A stretch of 64,000 nucleotides of DNA from Trichoplax adhaerens (lineage: Eukaryota; Placozoa; Uniplacotomia; Trichoplacea; Trichoplacidae), in contig NW_002060966.1 of assembly GCF_000150275.1 (NCBI RefSeq), positions 405,922 to 469,921 of the forward strand, read 5' to 3'. Under the pieces are notes generated by a model, which made no database searches, was not told where the DNA came from, and saw only the letters and a list, made by a program, of their open reading frames with translations. Within the stretch, counting starts at the first letter, position 1; each line of letters begins with the position of its first letter. The position numbers and the translations under genes were made by a program. This document shows positions 11,101 through 23,300 of the stretch, one piece after another.

Positions 11101-13499
11101 TATATATATACCGGTAAAGTTGTGATAAATGTATTCATTTCCAAGCATAGTTCTGCCTTGATTTTACTAGTAACATAATACTACCATCAATTGCTAAATT
11201 ACTTTATAGATTGATAATTTTTTAGGTAACGTTATTCTCCCTGACTAACTAAACTGAATCCTTCGATAGATACAAATACCATAATATCTGCTTGAATTGG
11301 CTATTTTACTTCAATTTTTCAATAATAGTATTAAAAAAGATGACAAGGTGGAAGATCAACTCTGATAACTGATTAGCCAATTTGATGAATCTTTATTGTT
11401 TAAGCTAATTAGTCAACAACTTTCACTGTTAATATTTCAATATCTTGTAAATTTTAACTTTTTACTCTTGGTCAAGTATTTTCATATTCCATAACACAGA
11501 TTTCAGCATTACCTCCCAAACTTATATTTTCATAAAACGACAATAAAATAGCAACGCTGTTATAATACATGTCTCGTTGCTTATGCTTATAGTCATAGCT
11601 TTAAAATTAAATCATTGTCATCTTTACTCATGCAAAATGTTCTACATTGTTTTATTTCTGGCTATACCAATATTAGAATATAATATAGCCGGCAAATGAC
11701 TTAATGATGGGTGAAATATTTATCTTGAGGATATTATCCTCATTTGTTTTAGTTGAATTAAACAGATAAAAGCTCAGCACGCCTTGAATCTTGCTTAAAT
11801 TACGATTATGCCATTATTAAATTAATTAAAAATAGTCAGATTGATGGAATAATTGTTTCAAAATAAATAGATGATGTCATTTAGGTATAACTGCCATGAT
11901 GTTATGCTTTAGATGTCTCTCTATGTGATATGATATGAAACTGTTTGTAATCGGGTGACCATTCCTTTTGAAATCCTTTTAAAGTAGAAGAATTTAAAGT
12001 AGACTCCTTTAGACAGATTATTGCTGTGGATTCGTTATTATTTCTTCTTAATATCGTAAACAGTAATTACCTTATGTATCGGGTACCTTAATCATATCCT
12101 ACACACCGTTGTTCGAACTTGCTTTAATAACCCTTGCAATTTACTATACCGTTACTACTTGTTTATTTACTTGCAGTCTTGTAATTTTGAATAATCTTGT
12201 CGTAATGTTAATGTCTTTGATATTCGATGCATTTGTTGAAAACGATTCATTTTTTCTTACATAAGCGTAAATGTAACTTATAAGGCTAATCGATTCTGGA
12301 TGTAATTCTTGATGCTAGTCTGTTTGATCAAATACAGTGCTAATAAATTGCTATTATAAAAAGCATAGGCAGGGATTAATAAATCGGTTTTTAGCCTTTA
12401 AAAGACCCATATGAACTCGCTAATACATAAAGCATTGGTAGAAATTAATAGAAATAAGCAACTAATGAACAGATTTATATGATACAAATCAAGTAAATAT
12501 GTCAGGTATGGAAGTGTAGCGGGATGATTAGAGGAAGCTGTAGAGAATTTTGCTTATAAATAGGAGCAATCATAGCCACATGTTGATTCTTTTGAAATAG
12601 TAGAATAAAGTGATATACGTGGGATAGTCATATTCTAAGATAGTTTTTAATTTCAGCTTATTATAGAATCGTCATAATTGAAGTTGTAGATTACTGCAGA
12701 ATCTAATATGTTTGCTGGAACTAGTGCATATTTTAAAAAACTCTAAGCATTTTGGATTATAATTGTGGCGTTAAATCAGTTATGACTATCGAGAAGAATT
12801 GTAATATGATTAGTATAAAGACAAATGCAGATTGTAAGCTTTAGATTAGTGAGAGACTAATGCAGATTGTAAGATGGTCATAGCCATAGATTCCGTGGCA
12901 TTAACCCAGCTATGCTTATGGAAATGAACTATCCTATGATTAGCATTTCGCCAATAGATGTGAATCCAGTTGGACATGCATACTAGCATATGATAGAATT
13001 TAGATTTGCTTATTTTATTGGGTTGCTACAATGAGCTTAATGATCATGCGTCCATGTATAGCATTTGACTATAGCCAAAGTATGAAATCAGCTCATAGCA
13101 ACTACGATATTTGAACGTCATAAATGAGAAGGACTAGCTTATAGGATGATTATGCTCCATAAGCTTGCCAATATCCAATAAATTAGCGTCCATCTCTTGC
13201 TATACCTTGAATATAATTCAATTACATTGACTAGGTCAAGGACTATTTACGATACCCATCTAGAGCAATATCTTAAGCTAAATCTTGAATATTTTTATTC
13301 TTCAGCAGCGGATATAATCTCAACTTACATCAATGTAATCGAATTTTATCACTGATAGGATGATGCAGAAACTACATCTACTAAACTCAAATATGTACAG
13401 TTTAATCGTAATATTGTCGATCAGGGAATGATGGCACCGACATATTTTCCAATGAGCTGCATTCGCACATCAAGCCATACGTATAATCTACGCCAGCTA
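11101..13499. other. Intergenic, mostly featureless
   Basis: AT-rich DNA without a recognised gene, holding one small tandem repeat at 12765-12955. No conserved frame on either strand. Confidence 0.4.
12765..12955. repeat. Imperfect tandem repeat, 130-bp period
   Basis: Blocks starting GTGGC(G/A)TTAA at 12765 and 12895 share a ~56-bp core ending ATGATTAG(T/C)AT. Between them the 16-bp ATGCAGATTGTAAG motif occurs twice, about 37 bp apart, so a smaller period is nested in the larger one. Confidence 0.6.
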
Positions 13500-13775
13500 G
13501 CTAACTGATTGTGGCTCTAGAGGTTCTCTATCGAATACCAATAAATTTTCAATGCATCTCTAGTGATGCTCTATGAAAGTGGATAGCCTGATGATGACCC
13601 TCTATCTACGGGTCCGGTCTATAGATTCTCCGTGTATTCTCTAACGATTCTCTATCGATCGATTAGCTGTAGATGCTACTTACGATTTCTGACGATCCTC
13701 TATCTATCTGGAATATAGGTATACGCATAGATCCTCTATGTTTTGGACTATATAGTTTTAATCCATTGATCCTTG
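13500..13775. repeat. Degenerate CTCTAT-rich array
   Basis: Many irregularly spaced variants of GAT(T/C)CTCTAT precede the clear minisatellite at 13776. They look like a decayed, older part of the same array; the period is not regular enough to count copies. Confidence 0.45.
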
Positions 13776-14098
13776 ATGTATTCCCTTGATACCTTTCTCG
13801 ATGTATTCCCTAGAGACCTTTGTCGATGTATTCCCTTGGGATCTCTCTCGATGTATTCCCTAGAGACCTTTCTCGATGTATTCCCTTGGGATCTCTCTCG
13901 ATGTATTTCCTTAAAAGATCTGACTCGATGTATTCCCTAGAGACCTTCTCGATGTATTCCCTTGGGATCTCTCTCGATGTATTCCCTAAAGATCTGACTC
14001 GATGTATTCCCTAGAGACCTTTCTCGATGTATTCCCTTGGGATCTCTCTTCATGTATTCCCTAGAGACGTTTCTCGATGTCATCCCTGAAAGATATTC
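13776..14098. repeat. 25-bp minisatellite, about 13 units
   Basis: About thirteen head-to-tail units of 24-27 bp, each starting ATGTATTCCCT. Three unit types alternate, with cores CTAGAGACC, TTGGGATCTC and AAAGATCTGA, giving a higher-order ABABC-like order. The 64-codon frame across it is only a by-product of the period. It lies about 1 kb upstream of the first exon of PARP4-like gene A. Confidence 0.92.
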
Positions 14099-15086
14099 CA
14101 TCCATTCTCTAAATATTTCGTGCGTTACTTATCCAGCCTATTTTCAAGCTACCATATGATATACCAGTTACAAAATGTGTATGGTACCCTATATCCTATT
14201 CGCTTTTGGACTCAGTTTCTGCCAAAATTCAGTAATATATCGCTTCCGAGCTATCTTGAGCAAGAGATGCTAGAGGACTAGCAATGATATTACCAAGCTC
14301 TGTCTACGCCACAGGTAAACTGCAGAGCTGACTACTTGTGCCCCATTTATTCCACAAATGAATATCATCGTATTCCTTTAGATAGTCTCGAAGATGGTTC
14401 TTGGTGTTATGGTATACTTTAGGTCTACTCTACAGCTAGAAAAAAATTCCCATCTAGCTGAACATAGACAACATATAGCAGGAATATTTTCAATATTAGC
14501 TCAGAATTGAAGGCAAAGAGCTATCATGGAGCATCTTGAGCATCTTGCAGCCTCCACCCACTTTCTGCAAATAAATTCATAAACAGCGAAAGAATGACAT
14601 CATCCTTGATGGGTTTGCATAAATTAACGAATTGATAGCTGGATTGTAGCTCATGATCTATTCCTATGTCGATATAGAACTCTAGAAAGCAGCTAATCCA
14701 AGGCAGTTTAGTATATAAGAATAATTTTGGACTAGGTCCACTGCTACGATTATAAGAAGGATAGGTTGTTACTTCTTGGTAGTATACATACACGATCATT
14801 GATCGTGTATGTATACTTTACTATGGATCTAATCAACGCTCCCAGCGCTTTTCCCAAGACTTGATTGTGCAATGTTATTGATTCTGGATAAGAATAACTA
14901 TGATACTCAAACATGTCTTTCATAGCCTTGCTTTACTATTAGAACCATCGCCATCCTTTGCGATGTTTTTATTCGTTATTCGCTAATGTTATCCTTTACC
15001 TTCCTCTCTTCTGGCATCCATCTTGATCTGGCTAATTTGGGCTATTACTTTAGGATTATTGCTTCCAACTCTATTCATTTCATTCC
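14099..15086. other. Region 5' of PARP4-like gene A
   Basis: Contains the 37-bp palindrome at 14781-14817 and presumably the promoter. No clear TATA or initiator could be assigned. A 91-codon minus frame (14524-14799) has no domain or paralogue and is treated as chance. Confidence 0.4.
14781..14817. repeat. Perfect 37-bp palindrome
   Basis: Two perfect 18-bp arms around a single T, 270 bp upstream of the predicted ATG of PARP4-like gene A. The arms contain GTATAC and CGATCA. It could form a cruciform, be a binding site for a dimeric factor, or be a tiny inverted duplication. Confidence 0.9.
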
Positions 15087-17356
15087 ATGGGCATCTTTAC
15101 CAATTCTATCTTTACATTACAGCTAAGTTCTACCGTTCATTTCAAGCGAAAGCAAGAAATTCGCCATCAAATTATCACTCATGATGGCACCATTTCTTAC
15201 ATGTTTAATCGAAAGGTAATTAGCACAATTTGGATCATTTTTTCAATCGATAGTGTGGCCAAGAACCGTAGGAATGATGTTGTTGGGTATTGGATAGACA
15301 TGGTCTAGTAATAAGACGATGAGAATCGATATTTAGCGATTGTAAAGATAGCTTTCGATCACATGATTGTTCTAAATCGATGGAATAGCGATCAGAGCTA
15401 TTGATGTTGATTGGGTGTAGTAAGATGGATATAAGCGATTCGTTCTATTAGCCTAGCAATGACGATTAATCTACCTAGCTACGTTAGTATCTGTATTTCA
15501 AGTAGCTTTCTTTATTGCAAAGATTGTCTAAACATAAATTTTGCTCATCGACCATATGATGACGATAAAGGATCATGTTTACTTTCTGTCATTATTAGCT
15601 TGCTATAGAGATGGCCATGCTAGAGTAGTTATCAAACAATTCGATAAACTACCATAATATCTGTATTTTAAGGAACTGTTGCTATTGCAAAGGTATACAG
15701 TAGTATACGTAAGCATAGTAGAAATACAAGATGAAGCAGTACTAACGGCGAACATGGCTGTTGTTTCTTGATAACAACGCCATGAAAAGTGATCATTATA
15801 CTTCCGATCGTCATGGTTTGCTATGCAGAATCGATCTTGTCAATGGCAATGTTGTAACAGCACAGTGAGGATAGGCAATCTGATTAACCGCTTTAGTGTC
15901 TATGTTATATAGATTGTAAGTAGCCTTGGTTAATTATTGTAGAGATACAGTAGTGCAGGTGTAGAACAAGCTGAATGATTAAGTAATCGTTGATTACTGC
16001 TCAATAGCACAGCGAGAAAAGAGCTAATTTACTTTCATCACCTACATTTCTACCAATGGCTATATTCTAGTAACACAGAAATAATGCCAGATTCTCTCAA
16101 TTAATTATTACTTAACCATAATGATTCGATTACAAGTGGCCTTGACTACTGCAGAAATTTTATAAATGTAGTAGAAGCCAGTATTTTTGAAACCTTCTGT
16201 GATGACTTAAAAACAATATTTCAGGCCATGGGAAAAGCACAATATCAAGCAATAACGAATTGCTGACGATATGATAATTAAAGCTCGATGCACTACGATA
16301 AAAGAGAATGCTACTTACTATACTTTTAGTACATGCACTTTTAGCCATGATTCGATGCTACTGTAGTAACACAAAAGTGCCGTCAGTTTCTATTAATTTT
16401 ATCAATTATTACTACTGTAAACTCTGCTGTGGAGATAGTAAGGGCGAATAGAAGCTAGTATTTTGTAAACATTCTGTAGTCAATCTATTTAATAAACCAT
16501 ATTCCAGGCTAAAGGTAAAAGCACAACGTAAAGTAATGACGAATTATGGACGATATGAAGATTAAGGCTCGATGGCACAGCGATGAAGGATAATACTATT
16601 CTATTTTAGGTCATCATTAGCTTATAAATGGCTCTATTTCAGTAGCCAAAAAAATAATACCAATTGCCATTGGTGACCATAGTCTGTAGATTGCAATTGG
16701 CCTTAACTACTATAAAGGGAGTGAAAGCATGGTAGAAGCAATTATTTTATCTGTTTTGAATGGAAATTAATTCTAATGGATGATTGCAGTTCCCGTAATT
16801 TGATCGAGTTGGAGCTAGATCTTTAACATTCTGTCAACAAAGGTCACATTAAATAAGGCAGCATTGGCTGATAAAGTAGCTGATCTATAACGGCTTTGCA
16901 ATCCAAGTTCACCATTGTAGAACCACTGTATAATAGGACTGCTATTCTATATATTGAATATAACTCATGTACTAGATGCTATTAAGAAGCTGCTATTCCA
17001 TCGTTAGACTGTAAATATTCAATAAGTTAGAGACATAGTGTAATCATAGTATCTTCCATTTTTAAAATCTGGACCATGTAACGCCTAGATCGATCAATCT
17101 TATGATTGATACAAGTGATCAAAAGTCGATTGAATAAAATTGTGCTTGCATTTATAGGTTAATTTCCTTGTTATGGATGAAGGACAAGATTATCGAGATA
17201 GTTATAAAGGCAGAACAGCAGATAAACTAGCTATTCCTATCGTATCGTTGGCATTTATTGATGCTTGTATCCGGCAACATAAATTAGTCGACCACCAGGA
17301 TTTCTTGCTAAGTGGCAAGCCTTCGTCTCAGTCTTTAGCGAAAGGCAAAATAGTGG
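15087..17356 (+). CDS. PARP4: PARP4-like A exons 1-2: N-terminal BRCT domain
   Basis: Exon 1 (15087-15215, 43 codons) starts M-G-I-F, as PARP4 does, and carries the first BRCT strand and helix with an H-D-G-T-I-S block. Exon 2 (17158-17356) continues with F-L-V-M-D-E, then K-L-A-I-P-I-V-S and a V-x-x-x-F-I-D-A-C helix, giving an approximately 100-residue BRCT domain. The junction is phase 0 (GTAATT donor, TATAG acceptor). BRCT domains bind phosphopeptides or partner proteins. Gene B has the same two exons with identical lengths. Confidence 0.88.
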
Positions 17357-20300
17357 GTAAGTCTTGAATGATACTTTAATTATAGATTAATGAATTGATC
17401 TTTGATATAGATAGAAATGTTCTTGACAATCTTGTTAGACGAGTGTTTTTAAAAATAATTTGATTTGATACGGTGCTAGTTTCTTTAGAGCTAATATAAA
17501 ATGTTCGTGCTACAATCTATGTTTTACTCTTTCCATTTAACTGCAATTTAGCTTTCAATTGCTCAATAATTTTAAACATTCATAAAACGAATTAATAATG
17601 CGTAAAAAGTGTGAGCTAGAATGGCTACAGTTTGTGTACGACTAGAGTTTAGGTTACTATCGTGATTGCAAGCTTTATATTAACAATATGGTACTAGACC
17701 TTAATGACGAGAATGCTCATCGTTTGGTAGAATATAATTCAAGAATTATATTTCATGTAGTAATCCACAAAACACAATGCCCATGCTTGTTGTATACTAG
17801 TATATGTTTCATACTGATAACGCTGTTGAACGATATCAAATCTTTCTTCCTTTCAGTTCAGGAGAGATATTTATGGATTGAATTAATCTTGAATAAGAGC
17901 TTGATATAATAACGATTTATCAAGAATGTAGAGCTTAGCAATTTAACATCTTTTAGGTATTAACAAACTCAATCCTTCTTAGGTATTAACCTTTTCAATT
18001 ATTTTTGTTTGCAATTAATACTACCAGTGCCAAGGGTTTCTATTCCGAAGAGATCCCGTTATACAGCATTTGATTTAAACAAGATCCAGTTAAGTAACTG
18101 TAAATAGAGAGGCTTAAAGTTCAATATTGAAGTTTTTAGAATACCTTGCTACTTTGTAATCTCTCAAATTAAATAACATAGTTCTAATGTTATTACTTTA
18201 CCTTACTGATTTATCCTAGTATTTTGTATTTCATGTGGATAATGACGCTCTTACCTATTAGAATGAATTTTTTTTTCATAATCTCTCCAAGCTGCATAGC
18301 TAGCATATTTCTATGTCCTTTAAATGTGCAGGGATAAAGCCTTTGGAACACATTTCATACCACAATCTCTTCCAACCGCATTTTGCAACATTTCTATCTA
18401 GACCTTGTCATATAGAATGCAAGTGTCATATTTATTAGTTTACGGTTTTTATTCAACATTATAGCAGCCAATGTAGATATTAATTGAGCTTCGAAATCTT
18501 GTACATGTTTTAAATGCCCGTATGTATTTGCAATCACCTGGCCTATACTTATACAAACGATAAATACTACTGTATTTAATAAATCTTTACTATCTTTGCA
18601 AACCTTACTTTACATTTATGAGAAGTTATTTTACCATTTATAAATGCAAATTATAAGTAATATCATGAAATTATTGCTCGATAAAAAATGACCGTACTAG
18701 AACTAAACTGCCATTTTACAGTAAAGACATTTTCGTTATCAACATTCTCGTAATTGCTTCGATAATTAATGTATTAATTAGAGTATGGAATAATAACAAA
18801 CAAGGAAGTGATAAATTTGACAGCAATTATAATATAATCAAATTGAGCCTATTGCAGGTAATATTGTAATATGTAAAGTTCTTATAAATATCCCGTAAAT
18901 ACAATTCAAGGCTATATTGAAACCTCTCATTATGCATAGGATAATGGGATAAACGAAAAAGAAAGAAAATTTGCAGCTATCGAACTACATCAAGAAAGGA
19001 CTGAAAATTTATCTTTCCGTGTGTATTCACATCGAAAAATGGTCAAACAGGAAAATATTCTTAATAAAAATAATATGAAAGATAAGGATTGCAATAACAT
19101 CAGGGAATACCGATATTGCCAAGATCTTGATCAAGCTGTTCAATTATATTCATACTTGTATCATCTCTACACAAAGTCTCCACATAATTTGCAGAAATGT
19201 TGGACCACATTGCCTATAAATATTGGTTCTGATAAAGCGAATGAGGTACATTTTTTACTGAATCGATTAAACAAACTAATATCATATTTTGTGATCATAG
19301 TGTTAACGTTTGAAAATTAATAGTATAACTACAGTGAGGTTCTTCAATTTAAATTGTACAGTAGCTCTTAACGTAAGTCAATCATAGCAGTACCATATTT
19401 TGTGTTCATTGCATATATCAAGTTCTCTTCAGTTAAATTTGCAGCAGATGATGAAAATAATTTACCACATTACTGCGTCTATGATATGGATGGGCAATTG
19501 AAATCATTTTTCATCGTTGCAGGTGATGGCTGAATTCCAAGCTAATGTAACTGACCGCAGTTTATCTCAAAATGTAGCCTCGTTAATACAATGCCTATGG
19601 GTAGAAGCAGTCGGCGAGTTACAAAGTATACTCTCAACTTCTGTAAATGAACTTAAAACTACCGATCTTGCGGTTGCAGAAGGCATTTTACTCAAGTTGA
19701 AGCAGAGCGTATCTGAAAGTAACCATGATAGCGTGACTGAGCTTAACAAACAATTTTACGAATTAATTCCTCACATAGATTCTAGTGTATACATCAACTC
19801 AAGACGATTAATCAGTCAGAAGCAAGATTTGTGCCAATTAATTCATGATATGATTACTGTTAATGAAGCAAGCAATTGGCAACTCACTGGCAGCGTTAAT
19901 GCCCAATATAAGGCTCTATCGTGTGATATTCAAGAATTAAATGCAAACAGCGATGAATTTAACTCTATCAAGAATTATATCTTATCATCATTGAAGGAGT
20001 AAATCTAAATACTTTACTTGTTTGTTTGGATCTTATTAAAATTTTAATTAGCATTTGTTGAGTGATGCTGTAGAGGATCGATTTGAGATTTCTTTAAACG
20101 CTTTCCATTTTAGGAATGATTCCACCACGGTCAACATAAAATATATATATTCTGTGGCTCGTAAAGTCGAGAATAAGTTATTTACTCATGAAATGGGTAA
20201 TAAGAAACTATTATTTCATGCTAGTCAAGTAAGTTGAATTGGCTCTATCCCTATTCTTAGCCTAATCTTAATCTTGTGTCCTTTTGAATATGAATGAACT

Positions 20301-23300
20301 TACTCTGTTCGTAAAAATGAAATAGCCTAGGAACAAGATAGAAGACTTTTGCAATGAAATTTAAATATTTTTTAATAAATTTACTTTAGGTTAAAAATTA
20401 CGTTGGCATTTTATCAAGGTAATATTTCCAGGATAAAGTATTGGTTAATTGATAATACTGTTTAGTGCAATAAACGAATTCGGTGATGATTTATATTCTA
20501 CATCTGTATACTGTAGGGGTTTACTGTTGCCCAAAATAGTTGTAAGTGAGTATGGTGGCGAAAGATCGGATTCTGGTAATCTTGGTAGTGGAATTTACTT
20601 TGCCGATTCATGCAGGTTTGAAGAACATTATTTTGAGGCTATTACTGATATTCATTGTATTGAGGCTAATTAATATATATTATAATTCATCAGTACAAGT
20701 TTGCAATATTGCAACATCAACAAGAATAATGGCACACGAATGATGCTCGTTTGCGAAGTAGCTCTAGGAAAGAGTAAAGTAAGCAAATTTCGGTCATAAT
20801 TAGACTTTGATATCCTGATCGATTGTCGTAAATATTACGTTGCAAATGTAATATAGATTTATAGAGACCAACATTTAGAGCTTACTTCACCGCCATCAGG
20901 CTATGATAGTGTGCATGGGATTGCCAGCTCTGAAAATGACCTATCCTATTTCACGGTAAGCTTTAAAAAGAATACGAATTAAATAAATTTTCATAATTTT
21001 AATTTTTTGTCTTGGTATGTTTTTTAGAATAACGAATACGTCATCTACAACTCAAAGCAACAAAAGCTTAGGTTTGTGATCTCATGATGGTAACTTATGT
21101 ATATCCAAAAAGGAATTAATATCATGTACGCTTTGCAGGTATTTAATAGAATTTTCATTATCGAAAGACCCTACGAAGAAAATCAAATCGACTACAGGCC
21201 TAACTGGACATGAATTTATACCATCACCTTTATTTCTTAATGGGTCAGGTAAAGTCAATTCTTGGGTACTTCACTATTCTCTTTTATTTCATATTCCTGA
21301 TAGTTATTTGACAATATGTATTGTTCTATTCAAGCAGTCCAAATTGACGTAAATGAGTTGCAAAATAATCAGTTGAATAAGCTCACCGAAGCTGGATTAA
21401 AGACAAGTAACAGTGAAACACTTCCACTGACTGACGTTCATTTTAGAGTGAAATTATTAGACTTAGCTTCTGAGGTTTGAGCGATTGTAATGTAATTGTA
21501 CAATATAAATAAGTAGATTTTTGATATATTCCAGTTGTATAGCGACATATTATATCAATATTAGCAAATGTATTAATTGTATAATACAGGTTACATTGTA
21601 ATCAAGTACAGTATGAACTGAATTTATATTCAATGTTTGAATGGAGAATATGTCATGGATTACAACATTAGGTTGTGGTTTTGCAACGCTATTATAATAA
21701 TTCGAATAACTCTATTGAAGCAAAGTACGTTTTCCCATTGGATGAAAGAGCTGCAGGTAATAGGGTGAATAAGAGTTTAATATTTTAGTCATAGTGTATG
21801 AAATCCTGATTCTTTTTTCTGTAGTTTGTGGCTTTGAAGCATTTATCAATAACAAGCACATTGTTGGTCAAGTTAAAGAAAAGGAACGTGCGCATAAAGA
21901 ATACAAAGAGGCTGTCAGCCGAGGCGATGGAGCTTATCTTATGGATGAAGATTCTCCTGTACGTAAATAGTATATTTTTGATAACTGTTTGGCAATGTAC
22001 GATTTTAGGGATTGCTGTACAATTCGAGCTCTGTATTCTAGAAGTCGTTGTAAAAGATGATCTAATTACTTATCTATATGTAACAGGACGTTTTTACCGT
22101 TAGCGTTGGCAACCTTCCTGCGAAAGCAAATGTTGTTATTAAGATTACATACGTAACCGAATTAGCTATAGAAGATGAATACTTAGATTTCTTTTTACCC
22201 TCTAATCTGGCTCCATGGAAGACCGGAGCTGCTCTCTCTAACAAGACACAAGTAACGTCCTATTCAGAAACCTTCATCCTTTTTTAAATCTTCAAATGTG
22301 TTTAATGAAAATCGTATCCACTAATCAATTTCATGGCTTACTAGGATACAGTCGGTGTCGTCAAGATTGATGAGGCTAAAGCAATGTGAGAAATTCTGTT
22401 GTTATTTTGAGTAATAATACTATAATTATTTGCAAACAAATTGCCCTAGTACGATTACGACAAATATCATTTTCTACATGTAAACCGAAAATTACTTGGC
22501 TAATTGTTCTCGTTTCATCTGTCATCTATTGATTAACTAAAGCGATGCATCAATACAAGTTAGCGTCGAAATGCCATTTGAAATTAGGGCCATCATGTCG
22601 CCAACGCATAATATCAAGCAAAAGGTAAGAATCGAAAGCTTTGGATAAGATTTTTCATGTTACTTTCTAAAAGCATTTGAAAATAACATTATTTGACAGT
22701 GCACTGCCACCAGAGCTGTTGTCGATACAGGAAAAATAACGTCGTTCGATAAAGGCTTTCGATTGCTCATTCGATTAGCTGAAATACACGTTCCTAGGAT
22801 GTGGGCTGAAACTCATCCAGAAAAGGGCAGCCAGGTTAGTATTTAAGGACGATGAAATACGGATATATATTGCTACTCTAACTATACTGCATTTATAATT
22901 TCATAACTATACTACTCGTTAACTATAAATTGTAGGCCTGCATGCTAACATTCTATCCAGAATTTGAAACTGTGGAAACGAAAGAGCCGGAAATTATTTT
23001 AGTTCTTGATATGTCTAATTCAATGAAGGTCTCATTATCTGATATATCTTGGATTTACATAATCGGCATCTACACTCGTAAATTTGCGTTAGACTTGGCG
23101 TCATTCCAGACCCGGCATAATTTAAAATGGAATAACATTTTCTATCTTGAAAGGATTGCTTGCTTGATGTGAAAAAATTGGCATTATTGCTATTGAATAA
23201 CTTACCATCAAATTGTCTATTTAATATTGCTGTATTTGGAACCTGTAAGCAATATAATTTATAAATTCTTTATACGGATTTGATGCATCATATCGATTTG

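Noticed and set aside
13820-14014. 64-codon frame with repeated peptide
   Set aside because: It is only the translation of the 25-bp minisatellite; unit lengths vary between 24 and 27 bp, which breaks any repeated protein.
20449-20743. Two overlapping frames read as separate genes
   Set aside because: They are read-through of PARP4-like A catalytic exons into introns; the exon pieces 20517-20615 and 20694-20778 explain the conserved parts.
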